Shown: positions 32,901 to 41,865 of the stretch, piece after piece | How positions within the stretch are numbered: position 1 is the stretch's first letter | Layout: the number at the start of each line of letters is the position of its first letter | Notes under the pieces: generated by a model | Databases searched by the model: none | Seen by the model: the letters and a program-made list of their open reading frames with translations, nothing else | What the model was told of the DNA's origin: nothing | Made by a program: the position numbers and the translations under genes | Assembly: GCF_000149955.1 (NCBI RefSeq) | Contig: NC_030999.1 | Span: forward strand, 1,694,132 to 1,758,131 | Length of the DNA stretch: 64,000 bases | Origin: Fusarium oxysporum f. sp. lycopersici 4287 | Lineage: Eukaryota; Ascomycota; Sordariomycetes; Hypocreales; Nectriaceae | Reading direction: 5' to 3'

Positions 32901-34874
32901 GATTTGCTGGTGCGCCTGTCCGAGTTGGCATTCGGGACAAAGCTCAGATTTTCGTTCAAAGTCGTGAGTGCCAAGTGCGACTCCTTCGACTACTTGAGGC
33001 ACGTGTTCGAGAGCTTCCTTACGGATATGGCCAAGCCTTGCGTGCCAGATATCCATAGATGCTATTGCCACTTGAGGTGTTCTCGACTTGGTCGCCATTG
33101 CAAATGACTTCACAGCCTCTTGGTGCGACTTTGCCTTGAAGACAGCGTCCTTCATGCAAGGTTCGACCACTCGGAAAGCACCATACTTTGTTGCCTTGAA
33201 GGCATTTGATCCATCCGAATACTCCATCCAACAGGTCCTAGTATTAAAATAGAGGCCTTGTTGTTCGAGAGAGTGCGTGTTGATGAGGTTCCAGTGGAAT
33301 CCGGGAACATGGGCAACATTCTCGATCTGGATTAAGCCTGGACCCGATGGGGTATCAACATGGACTGTGACATTGCCGACACCCGTGATGTATGTGCCTG
33401 AGTCGCCAAACTCGATGACTTCATTTTCCAGAGGCTTGTATTTAGTGAAGCGAGATAGGTCATTGCAGACATGCGTATCCGCGCAGTTATCGAGTCGAAA
33501 GCAGTCGCCGTACTCGTCTTTTGCGGTTGTGCTGAGTGCGAACTTTGACGTAACAAATGCAGCTCTTGATTTGCGTGGTAACGCGGCAGCAGTGTTTGAA
33601 GTCTCGTCTTCTGTCGGAGTCTTGTGTTGATTCTCCGTACTGTCAGACTGCCAGAACTTAGGTAGGTTGATCTTGTTTCTCCTAAAGTTCTTTTCGATGT
33701 TTGTCCGAAGCCTCCTGCTCCCTTTGACTGCAGTGATGACTTTCGATTGGACTTGGATGGCTGGTGTCCATCCTTCTGGTGCCTTCGAAGGATTTAGGTA
33801 GTAGCAGTCAGCATACTTGTGAGACATGCCACAGACGCACTGTTGAGGGTTTGTGCTCGAAGATGAAGGTTGTGTTCGCTGTCTTTTCTGCTGGGGCTGG
33901 CTCTCCTCGTTTTGCGAGTCCCAGCCATAGTCATGCTTCCTATCTTGGAATGTGGCATGGGCTGCTCGTCCCCTAGTAGCGTTCTCCTTCGGTGGTGCCA
34001 TTGTTCTGAATTGCCTAATACAGAATCCGATCGTGATCTTCTTCTCGGAGAGGGTTGGGTTGAGCTTGCGGAAGGTCCTGAGAGCTCTGTTCGTTGTATT
34101 CTGAGCTTTCTGAACAATAGTGGCATCATCATTTTGATCATTTTCGTCCTCTTCAGAATCAGCCGAGCTTGCAACGGTGATAGAGCCGTTACTGGCATGG
34201 TCAGGGTTAATCTCGTTAAGCGCGGTGAGAAAAGCGTTTGAGATCTTCTCCATTGCTTTTGCTGCCTCCCTGATGAGGTTCTTCTCGTTCTCAACCTGAG
34301 CTTCTTTGGACTTCATGTAGTTGTAGAACGGTGGGTTGACTTCACGAGATGCTTCAATGAACGCATCACAAATCTGTGACTCGCTGAGATTCTCGATCTT
34401 GTAACGCTTGGCGTTGCTGACGAGAGCAGGCCAGCGGCTAAGCCATTTGTCAAGACTAGTGTTGCCAGGGCCTTTCTTAAGCGATTCGAACTCGGTCCTG
34501 ACATTCTGCTTCTGATCTTTCGCAGTGGGTTGGATGCTATCAGCCAGCGCGATGAGTTTGCCGCGGACGTCATGGATTCCGAGGTAGTGTTGCTTGAACT
34601 CCTGGCACACCGTGAGGTCGATGCGATCAGAGACCTTGTCATATTTCTTCTTCTCGCTCTCGTAGATAGCCTGGAGGCTGTGGTATTTCTGGATCGTATC
34701 CTTGCTCGCTGAGTCTGATGGTTTGGTCGCAGTAAAGACCAGGTTTTCGATCCCTTCTGGATCACAATAGTTCCAGACATCATTACGCACGGCAAGGTCC
34801 TCGATAGAATTAATCCAGTTCGTCCAGTCTTCACGGGCGTTGAGCATAGCGAGGTTATGGTCTTTGATCGACAT
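29952..34874 (-). CDS. Copia gag-pol polyprotein
   Basis: About 1640 residues from the ATG of MSIKDHNLAMLNAREDW; the frame upstream of it lacks an ATG. Order from the N-terminus: helical gag; a variant zinc knuckle (CVCGMSHKYADC); protease-like LDNCADTHVCND; GAG-pre-integrase block WHARLGHIRKEAL with ELCPECQLGQ; integrase core with HLDLVDME, YIRSDGEKG and PDQNGPAERS; reverse transcriptase with GDLQHHSG, KNAFVNAEMDEEVY and the catalytic LFLYVDDLLI; and RNase H with SSDASFADD and STTEAELLSLS. Integrase before reverse transcriptase defines Copia. No stop or frameshift is present, so all enzymatic parts may be functional. Confidence 0.95.
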   Translation of the reverse strand: MSIKDHNLAMLNAREDWTNWINSIEDLAVRNDVWNYCDPEGIENLVFTATKPSDSASKDTIQKYHSLQAIYESEKKKYDKVSDRIDLTVCQEFKQHYLGIHDVRGKLIALADSIQPTAKDQKQNVRTEFESLKKGPGNTSLDKWLSRWPALVSNAKRYKIENLSESQICDAFIEASREVNPPFYNYMKSKEAQVENEKNLIREAAKAMEKISNAFLTALNEINPDHASNGSITVASSADSEEDENDQNDDATIVQKAQNTTNRALRTFRKLNPTLSEKKITIGFCIRQFRTMAPPKENATRGRAAHATFQDRKHDYGWDSQNEESQPQQKRQRTQPSSSSTNPQQCVCGMSHKYADCYYLNPSKAPEGWTPAIQVQSKVITAVKGSRRLRTNIEKNFRRNKINLPKFWQSDSTENQHKTPTEDETSNTAAALPRKSRAAFVTSKFALSTTAKDEYGDCFRLDNCADTHVCNDLSRFTKYKPLENEVIEFGDSGTYITGVGNVTVHVDTPSGPGLIQIENVAHVPGFHWNLINTHSLEQQGLYFNTRTCWMEYSDGSNAFKATKYGAFRVVEPCMKDAVFKAKSHQEAVKSFAMATKSRTPQVAIASMDIWHARLGHIRKEALEHVPQVVEGVALGTHDFERKSELCPECQLGQAHQQISRVPTWRGTYPFERIHLDLVDMEEAFNADSWVAHFYCDHSAYHVSFNLPNKAQEELLSATQEFLAITNDNWGFTTRYIRSDGEKGLGKKWKHFITMKGIIFNPSPPDTPDQNGPAERSGGVIMTIARKLRIQGNLPQKLWPYIVAHATRLLNRIPVQRKQWQTPFEMVHGRKPNLSHLKIIGSLAYVLIKNKKARPARAKLQENALTGWLVGFDATNIHKVWIPHLDRVIVSRDVQIDEKVMYDPQLATTRPESGQALAITVNEVDLDEEDVEPLPITEDIATSVPVSIQTEVEPPPLGLLLTPQSSPERATAGEIQVEQPDVLRPPNQAALHQASSHPRTNMAGEEAPRKEGTTDAEVLQNLRTTSGRNIKLSQKGQDAIETLKPRSTLHRVQKRARRQAYALRLERAKLGHQIAHAFAAARSIRIHRRDLLPPPEFWHQLKRHPEREGFKRAAGAEINSLKEKKSFQLVDCPEGKQILPLKWVFTYKLDDTGHLIRHKARICVRGDLQHHSGEDIYAATGAYRSFRILMALVCAFGLICHQVDFKNAFVNAEMDEEVYTTCPPGYGQSGKVWRLLKALYGLRKSPKLWYHELVRFLKDLGFEQCPDEPCILINNETHLVLFLYVDDLLIIAQSDYLQQVNEFKAAVNGKYGIKDLGEAITFLNIRILRDTKAKKLWICQDGYIDKLCNKFGIDKSMRTTTPLIPSYRPQPFEGQATIRQITEMQEKVGSVLYAAVVTRPDVSYAASQLSQFAMNPSPEHLRYANRVLSYLQTTRYYAIEFSGSVDKATAVETGDDEVLQQSSDASFADDPETRRSTQGYLMKLFSGAIMWQSSKQKTVTTSTTEAELLSLSHTARETIALYRLFGQIQFDPEHQPRILCDNQQTVGLVQKERPQLTSKLRHVDIHNFWLRQIHRDGKITVQWVPTTDMPADGFTKPLSAEKHSHFVKQLGLVDISLRIDPEHVSEEDIDQDDMQISSDTD

Positions 34875-35167
34875 CTTGTGTTTGATGATTTTTGGTAAAG
34901 GCAATGTTAACTTCACTTTTTAGTTGACTTCTATTTAATGCGTTAGCTTCCTTTTTTATTGAAATCATTATGAAAATATCAGTTTTTCTGAGTCTTCTCT
35001 GTAGTTGCTGCTTTCGCGGCTGGTGATGAACCCCGCAGTAAGCATAATGCAACCGGTCCAACTTCGTTCCGGTTTCTCTGAAGAGAATTTCCTGTCGGAA
35101 GAAAGATTTCATTGCGTCCAGGTTGACAGGAAAGCTGGTAATGGTGATAAATATCGCGTGCGACGTA

Positions 35168-35192
35168 GCGAAAGAGTCTCCGGGCTCATAAC
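35168..35192 (-). other. primer binding site matching a Met-tRNA anticodon region
   Basis: Directly after the 5' LTR the minus strand reads GTTATGAGCCCGGAGACTC. Its complement ends CCGGGCTCATAAC, which includes the CTCATAA anticodon loop of a methionine tRNA rather than a tRNA 3' acceptor end. This agrees with priming by a tRNA half-molecule cut in the anticodon stem, as known for Drosophila copia. Confidence 0.65.
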
Positions 35193-35371
35193 TGTCGCAC
35201 TGAGCGTGCTTAAAGGGTTAGAGTGAATATGATGAGCAGCAGTAGTGAGTTGATTGGTTCTATCTTCAGTGTGGGGTATTCCATCCCACAGGTTTTACTT
35301 TAAATCACCCAGCTTGATTACTAAGGGCTGTTGTTCCTGAGGATCATTGAGACCATGCCCGGCCTGCGACA
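35193..35371 (-). repeat. Copia 5' LTR
   Basis: Same 179-bp sequence as the 3' LTR; this copy is 5' for the minus-strand element and should hold its promoter. Followed by the target duplication CTATG at 35372-35376. Confidence 0.93.
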
Positions 35372-35815
35372 CTATGCAATGCCCTATACGCGGCGACGCG
35401 CGTATGTCGTGTACCCTGGCTATCGACCTGCGGAGGCATATGAGCCCAACGAGTTACAAATCTTCATTGCCATCATCATCTCTTTGGAAATACCAATCAC
35501 GACGACAGAACGGTCACATCATGAAGAGACCATTCGAAAGCACTCAGACTGACTATGTTGCGGCCACAGGCACAAGCGAGACGACCCCATGGCTACAGCA
35601 CACACGCTGGGCTGAGCTATTCCGGAATAGATCACTCGAAATCATTGTCGCCACGGCGAAGCTACCGGCCTCGCAATGGAGTAGAAGATACCTACTTGGT
35701 CAATGGCAAGGACTTTATATCGGGAGCTCTGCCGAAACTGAAGCCCAGTTGCAGGTTATCCTTCGCGGGCTAGACTTGATGTTCGACAGGGCAAGAGCCA
35801 CGCTTGATCGCACAC
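35372..35815 (+). pseudogene. OrsD-like pseudogene, middle part
   Basis: After the Copia element one frame reads RRAYVVYPGYRPAEAYEPNE and, after a frame change near 35540, another reads ETTPWLQHTRWAELFRNRSL and SSAETEAQLQVILRGLDLMF. These blocks occur in OrsD-like fungal proteins. At 35816 the frame (DRTPYI) is cut by the hAT insertion and continues beyond it at 39218. Confidence 0.55.
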
Positions 35816-35949
35816 CCTATATCCAGAGACCCAAACAACTCAACCAACTCAACGGACGACCTATATTGAGTGAATTGGCTTAGTAATCGCCGACCTCTCG
35901 TTGAGTTGATCAACTGAACGCCTTCGTTGAATGGATTGACGTTGAGTTG

Positions 35950-36119
35950 GTGTAAGGGAGCGATCATGTGACTTTCATACTTTATGAATATTCTCACTTT
36001 ATGAATATTGTGTAAATAGCTTAAGTCAGAGTTCTCATTAGGAATCTCTTTCTCTCCTCGTAAACAGTCATTTTACCCAAGTCGCACTCGACCTCGTTCG
36101 TGCTCTTGTCCCGTCCCAG
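35950..36119 (+). repeat. introner-like repeat, inverted copy (3' side of transposase)
   Basis: 170 bp beginning GTGTAAGGGAGCG and ending CCGTCCCAG on the plus strand. It is about 90% identical, in opposite orientation, to the transposase intron at about 38250-38417, and the similarity ends exactly at GT and AG. It is flanked by the 3-bp direct repeat TTG (gagTTG before, TTGgcc after). It lies just beyond the stop codon of the transposase gene. Confidence 0.75.
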
Positions 36120-36159
36120 TTGGCCTAATTGACGAGATATTCGCAACATGCCCCACCAA

Positions 36160-38848
36160 CTATTCCCACCCTTTCTCCTCTTCTGCCAGCTCTCTCGCTC
36201 GGCCGAGAAATGACGCCATTGACTCTCTTGCGCCCGCCTCGCTTCTGGCGCTGCTCTCGACCTTGATTTGCGTGGGAACGAACAGAGGATCCAGGTCGTC
36301 GATTATCTTGGCTTGTATCCACGAACGCAGCACTAGACACATCCCGATTATGTCGACTTCAAGGCGGCTGCGCAGGGGAGTCACCAATCGACCTGCGGCA
36401 GAAAAGAGCCTCTCGCACTCGGCTGACATCGGCTGGATCGTGAGGAAATCAAGAGCCATTCGAGAGAGGCGGGGATATTGAGCTCGGTTATCCTGCCAAT
36501 ATGCGATGGGGTCCCGAATATCGGTGTCTGTTGGAACCCAGCTTTGTTGCCACGCCTCGTACTCGTCCCTCGGGGACTCAGGAGTCGCAGAAGACCTCAT
36601 CCTCGCTGGCGTGGTCGTAGGCGTCGATAACCGGCTTGATGGCTCGTATCGTGACTGTTCGCAGTATTCCTCGAAGGCATTTTGGTACTTCCTTCGCCGT
36701 TTAGCAACGGGCTCATTTCCTGGGCTCAATACCACCTCGAGGTTGCGATATTCGGTCTCCCATACCTCCTGAACCATCTCTTTCGCAGTTGCGATCCAAT
36801 CCGGATGTTTTCCCCAGTGTTCTTCGAACCAACCCCATCGATACGCAGGGTGGAGAGCCAACGCCACGTAATATATTGGTGTCTCGTCGAGAATTGTGTA
36901 GTATTTGTTGAGCTTCTGCCACCCTAGGTTGATGTTGATCCTGAAGTGTTCGGGATCAGGATAATCCGCCGCGAACGCTTTGTACTCCTCCAGTTTTGCC
37001 ATTAGGAATTCGAAGCCTTGGATGACATCCCAGATATTTCCGTACGAGCCGACCCACCCTCTCTTCCGTTTGCGTTGAATACCGTCTCCCTCAAGGGTTT
37101 TGACGGTGACCTCGTAGAATCCAAGAATCGTGGCGAGGTGTTCGAGGACGTCCCAATCCTTGTTTGAAAGCTGATTTTCGGATAGGCAAATTCGCGGTTG
37201 AACAGCCGACCTCCTCATCAGGCCCGTCCTTTTCGACCTATTGTCCTGCTCCCAAGCCTGTTTGTGTTTAAGAATCATCACATCGAGGTAAGGACGGAGT
37301 TTGATCGCGCGGCGGATCATGTAGAGCTGGGACAGCCATCTGGTATCGTTATCGACGACGATGTTCAGAGGCTTCCGCGCTCGAACTCTCGGATCGATAG
37401 ATTGGTCCATATCAGCCTGCTGAACACCTCGAAGAAGGTAACTCAGCACATCAGATCTGTCGATGTCAACAACGAGGTTGTGGAGCTTCCCGACTGGCCC
37501 TCTCCTCCTCCAAAGATCGTGTTCAGTTTCAGATAACGCTGCTGCGCCGGAAAGCTGATTCTCAAATGCCTCTGGATTGGAGCCAAAAAGCAATGCTTTG
37601 GCAGAGAGGTTGAGTATGTGGCCAAAGCATCGACCTCTGCGCTTGCGTCCATCGAAGCCCAACTCTCCTCCGATTACAGCCATTGCTGAATCGTTGTTTT
37701 CGGCGTTGTCAAGCGTGAAATACCCGATCTTATTCTTTATACCATATGAATCGATAATCTCGAGGACTTCTGCTGCAATATTGGTGCCAGAATGGCGAGT
37801 AGAGACCTCGGGTACTCCAAGGACGATTTTACAGGGATTGTTCTTCTCGTCTTGGAAGAAGCACATAATCCCATATAACGCGTGCCGATTTCCGGACCTC
37901 CAGCCATCAAAAGAGACGTGAATTAGGCCGGGATAGCTCTGGAGGACCTCCATAACCTTCGTATTGTGCTGCTCGTATGATACCACGATTTTCCTGCGAA
38001 TAGAGGTTGCGGAGAGATTGGCATCACAGAGCTTCACGCAAGGGTTCAGATATGCGAAAATCTTCCTGAGCTTGTCGTGTTCTGCCGTTTCGAACGAGAG
38101 GTTGGCCTCCACGATCCATTCCATTAGAAGTCGTTGGAAATGCTTCTTGTCGAAGTTCTTGATGAAGCCATTCGCAATTGCTTGTTCTCTAGGCTTATTG
38201 GTATCAAGCTTCATCAACTCGGCGATGGATGACTGTCCCTTGGCCTTCCTGTGACGGTACAAGGGCACGAACGAGGTCGGGTGCGACTTGGGTAAAATGA
38301 TTGTTTACAAGGAGAGAAAGAGATTCCTAAGGAAAGCTCTGACTTAAGCTATTTACACAAATTCATAAAGTGAGACTATTCATAAAATATGAAAGTCACA
38401 TGATCGTTCCCTCACACTTCCGGCCCTCTGCTCTTAGCTGCGAGGCTGATTTCGTCTTCCCTTCAGGCGCACAAATCCTGTGATCGTCATAGAGGTGGTT
38501 TAGGGTATTTTGGATGCCCGTTGATGTGAAGGTCTTTGGCTTAAGAGTGTTCTTGCGGATGCAAATTTTGCAAACCCACTTCCTGTCGTTGCCTTTCTGG
38601 ATATCGTACCCATACTCCCAGGCCCAGGAATTAGTATCTCTAACCCTTTGAGACCACGTGAACCCAGGGAAATGGCGCCAAAGAGATTCTTCATATTGTC
38701 GCTCTTTGGTAGTGGAATCTGGCGAGGTGGACTTAGAACGTCGCGCTGGCGAGAATGGCGTGAAAGCTGTAGAAGGCGCTGGAGACGACCTAAAATTTCC
38801 ATCATCGTCAACAGCAGTGATGGCGTCAGAATCTGACAAAATACTCAT
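36160..38848 (-). CDS. hAT transposase (BED finger, spliced)
   Basis: Exon 1 (38848 to about 38418) carries a Ser/Pro-rich leader, the WAWEYGYDIQK motif and a BED finger (CKIC...H..DDH). Exon 2 (about 38249 to 36160) carries the catalytic and insertion domains (LIHVSFDGWRSGNRHALYG, IGYFTLDNAENNDSAM, DNDTRWLSQLYMIRRA) and the C-terminal dimerisation block PIAYWQDNRAQYPRLSRMA with SAECERLFSAAGRLVTPLRS. The 168-bp intron is GTGTGA..CACAG and splicing keeps frame, adding one Lys codon through the duplicated GAA. Total about 840 residues. The long exon 2 frame has no ATG near its 5' end, which supports the splice. Confidence 0.88.
38250..38417 (-). repeat. introner-like repeat forming the transposase intron
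   Basis: 168-bp GT..AG intron (minus strand, GTGTGAGGGAACG to CCGTCACAG). It is flanked by the 3-bp direct repeat GAA (ccgGAA before, GAAggc after). Its ends form weak terminal inverted repeats (GTGTGAGGG against CTGTGACGG, 7 of 9). The inverted relative is at 35950-36119. Confidence 0.75.
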
Positions 38849-39217
38849 CCTGAACTAGTTACACAATGCAATCGGTGTAGCTGTTGAAATCGATGTGGAA
38901 GTTGGAAGCAGAATTGAGGGCAGAACAGAGGCTAAAAGGAGGTGGCGGCCAGGGAAATTAGGTGATCTGCCATACGTACAAGCCACACATAGCCTTAGTT
39001 ACGGGTCGCTGTTAGGATTTATACCAATCCGCAGTTACAGTCACTAACGGTGGCTAGTAGACCCACTTTATATCAACGAAATCAACGAGATCCATCAATT
39101 TCAAGGTAATATTGAGTTGGCAGCTTACTAATAAAGTCCTCCATTGAGTTGGTTGAGTTGGCCGTTGATCAACGAGTTGATCAACGAGTTGATTACGTTG
39201 AGTTGTTTGGGTCTCTG

Positions 39218-39720
39218 CCTATATCTCACGCTGTTGGCTGAATACATATGCTAAAGATGCTTTTTGGCCGCATGGATTCCGGGTCATACCAAGCTTTAAG
39301 AAGTATCTGGCAATATGGAAAAGATTCATCTGCTTCGTATTTCGCGCTCTGCAATACCCGTCTCGGCAGCGTAAGGAGGTATATAACTTGTGTTTGGGAT
39401 CCGATGAGATTAAGATGATGCAGCATATATTATCTGCTCGGTCAACTGCAACTAGGAGAGGATGGCAATGTCAGCGACAGCTCAGACAGCGAGGGTGACG
39501 AATCTTATGCTATACCCCATTCGGAGAAATCATTGAGCTTAAAGCCTTTGCCAAGTCAATTGTTAAGAGAGAAGGCATCCCCGGAAACCTGTCCTGGGAT
39601 CCAGACGGGAAGTCATTTATAATCGGACATGACATCAAGTTCAAGCTTTCTGAATTTTGCGGAAGATCTGCCACATCGCCATTTGTGAAGACATACCGGG
39701 CATCCACGTGCCCAACGCCA
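39218..39720 (+). pseudogene. OrsD-like pseudogene, 3' part
   Basis: Starts in the hAT target repeat and continues the interrupted gene: CWLNTYAKDAFWPHGFRVIP, KKYLAIWKRFICFVFRALQY, SDEIKMMQHILSARS. Beyond about 39440 the frame must shift at least twice (DGNVSDSSDSEGDESYAIPH, then LKAFAKSIVKREGIPGNLSW). Multiple frameshifts show that the gene was already decaying. Confidence 0.55.
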
Positions 39721-40350
39721 GGTCTTTCATATCCCGTTCTACTTGATTGCTCCTCAACAAGAAGGAAATAATACGGCTCTCGACCAACTTTCTTCGTCGC
39801 GTTGAAGGTCTTGGAATAACAACTCAGCCTTGGATTTCAAGCCTGTTGATCACTTCGAGCCATACAGAATAAAAGCCTACAGATAATCGAGAAGATATTC
39901 AATTATTACACTATACGAATGCTAATACATCATCCTTGATTCTGCCACATTTAAAAGTTTGCATTATCTCTCCTGCCATGAGCCCATCAACCTATCATTC
40001 ATAACAAGATTCCAAGACTCACCAGAAGCCCATAGTATATAAGTAACGCTAAGAGTGTTTTGATATGTGTTATTTAGAGTTGAATCTGGCAAGGAGCCGC
40101 CGCCGCACCCTGCGCACCCTCACCACGACTATCCTCAAGGCTCATGGCTGAGGAACTTGCGGAGTCCATCTCGCGGATGTTCTCGGGCTTGGATGATAAT
40201 GCTCGAGTGAGTTTCGGTGACAGAAACATCGAATCACCTACGTGTTACCTATACTGTACCAGGAGTTACTACTTTTGGCTGAAACACTTAATATAGGATC
40301 TGTAGATAAGGCATTAGGGACTTTTCCAAGCTAACAGCAGCATCTGAGAT
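39721..40350. other. no recognisable gene
   Basis: Probably further decayed sequence 3' of the OrsD-like pseudogene; no frame or repeat I can name. Confidence 0.4.
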
Positions 40351-41363
40351 TTATCTCTTATAGGTAAAGTCTGACCAAGTATAGAAAACCATCCTACGTT
40401 GTCGTTCATCCATTTCTGGTGCCATTATACTAATGGTTCTAGAAGCACCCATCTTAAGAACATTTTTCAGATATTTTCTTTCCAATCTCCCTATACCTCG
40501 AAGGAGACGAGCAAATGGATGCGACGGACCATGGAACCAGCTCACCAACGTTTCGACCTCGATAAGGAAATCCATCAAAAAGGAATACTCATATTTTGGC
40601 CACAGAATGTCCAACTTGATAAGCCTGTGGCAAATACGCCAGAATCTGGTTATCATTGTATGCTGACAAATCTGTTGAAAGTTTTGTGCTTGAGAGACAG
40701 AAAGCCCAATAAGGAAGTTCAACTCCAAATGGGCCCTTCCAATGGTACTAGAGAACTTCCTAAAACATTCGCCTCTGAAATATCCTTCTGCAGCTTGATA
40801 TAAGTCGGCAACACTCTGCCAAGAGAGACTATAGTCTTCATTGTACTTTGGATGTATCAAATCTCGGGCCTTCAGCTGTGTAGTCGTAGCAAGAGGCTTG
40901 GGAAACAAATGACCGACAAAGACATCGATCGAGTGCAGGACAAATTCTTGTAAGCGAAATGCTGTCGGTGAGGCGGGTTGCTTGTTTATGGGGCTTGAAG
41001 AGCGAATAACTTGATCAATGCGTCTCTCCATTCGGAAAGCGCTGCCTTTCCGTTTTCTGGGAGGTTGTATCAAAGGCTTTGCAGACGCTTCATCCTGCCG
41101 TCTTTTATAGGTTGACAACCCCCAATTTTTGAGACGAGTCCTGCATGTCTTTTCCCTAGGAATTCGACTTAGCTGCCGGTTTTTGGTCACTGTAATGAAG
41201 CGAGTACCTACGTAGAAATGATGTTGTGTTCCTCACGAAGGATGGACCTTAGGTGCTTCAAGTCTGCGGCCCGATTGAGCCAGGCATGCGTGATCGCAGG
41301 CCTCAGCTGTTCCCACACTTCACTACTCGACGCTGCAGTGTATGTTACCAAGCTTGCGGACAT
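40351..41363 (-). CDS. Clr5-domain protein
   Basis: Two exons (41363 to about 41221 and about 41164 to 40351) joined by a 56-bp intron (GTAGGT..CCTAG). The join creates a full Clr5-type N-terminal module: VWEQLRPAITHAWLNRAADL, LRSILREEHNIIST and then EKTCRTRLKNWGLSTYKRR. This domain opens many Pezizomycotina proteins and resembles the DNA-binding region of S. pombe Clr5, a silencing factor. A basic linker (PPRKRKGS) and a helical C-terminus of unknown function follow; total about 320 residues. The ATG chosen (MSASLVTYTAASSS) is the closest to the domain; upstream in-frame ATGs exist. Divergent from the dynamin-like gene with about 500 bp between starts. Confidence 0.7.
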
Positions 41364-41865
41364 GATGAGCGTTGGGATGGTGGTGAGATTCATGAAAAAT
41401 GCAAATTCGACTTGGTCAAGTAGAGACTCAGATCCCGCCACAAAGACGTGTCGTAAATTGATAGGTCCGATATGGTAACGCTTTTTATTGGACGTATGAA
41501 ATGCCCTCGCATAATCACGAGGCTCTAAATTGATAGGCTCTGGGGTTACATGGTTGTAAACCAGGCTTATGCAGAGGACAATGGCTGGCTGCTTCGTGAT
41601 TGGACGAAATCCAAATGCCCTCGCATATGCAACGCACCAGCCTGGCTCAAAACTTGAAGTTGACACAAGACGTACGCAAGTTGTATGTACGATGAAGCCT
41701 CGTCTTTCACGTCTTTATCAGCGGTCAAGCACTGCCCAGATAACCATAAATAGAGCCCATTCCTCACTACTCAGAGCAGATAACTTTGGTCCAGCTTTTT
41801 TTTAATCTACAACGCATCACCTTTACATCGAAGTAGTGTTACAAGCACCAGCCAGAAAAAACACC

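Larger units (their letters stand above)
29759..35371 (-). mobile_element. full-length Ty1/Copia retrotransposon
   Basis: Bounded by two LTRs of 179 bp that I read as identical (29759-29937 and 35193-35371), with TG..CA ends and the 5-bp target duplication CTATG on both sides (29754-29758 and 35372-35376). One long open gag-pol frame lies between on the minus strand. Identical LTRs, an intact frame and a clean duplication indicate a very recent insertion. The target is an OrsD-like pseudogene on the plus strand. Confidence 0.95.
35824..39217 (-). mobile_element. hAT transposon (3.4 kb) in the OrsD-like pseudogene
   Basis: Termini are inverted repeats starting CAGAGACCCAAACAACTC, with the 8-bp duplication CCTATATC on each side (35816-35823 and 39218-39225). 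Short GTTGAGTTG/CAACTCAAC repeats crowd both subterminal regions (35835-35955 and 39110-39210), as in other hATs. Removing the element restores the host frame TPYI-CWLNTYAKDAFW. It encodes one spliced, apparently intact transposase and contains two copies of an intron-like repeat. Confidence 0.92.

Noticed and set aside
35005..35226. A 73-codon plus-strand frame overlapping the Copia 5' end
   Set aside because: It lies over the primer site, leader and LTR of the minus-strand element and has no protein similarity.
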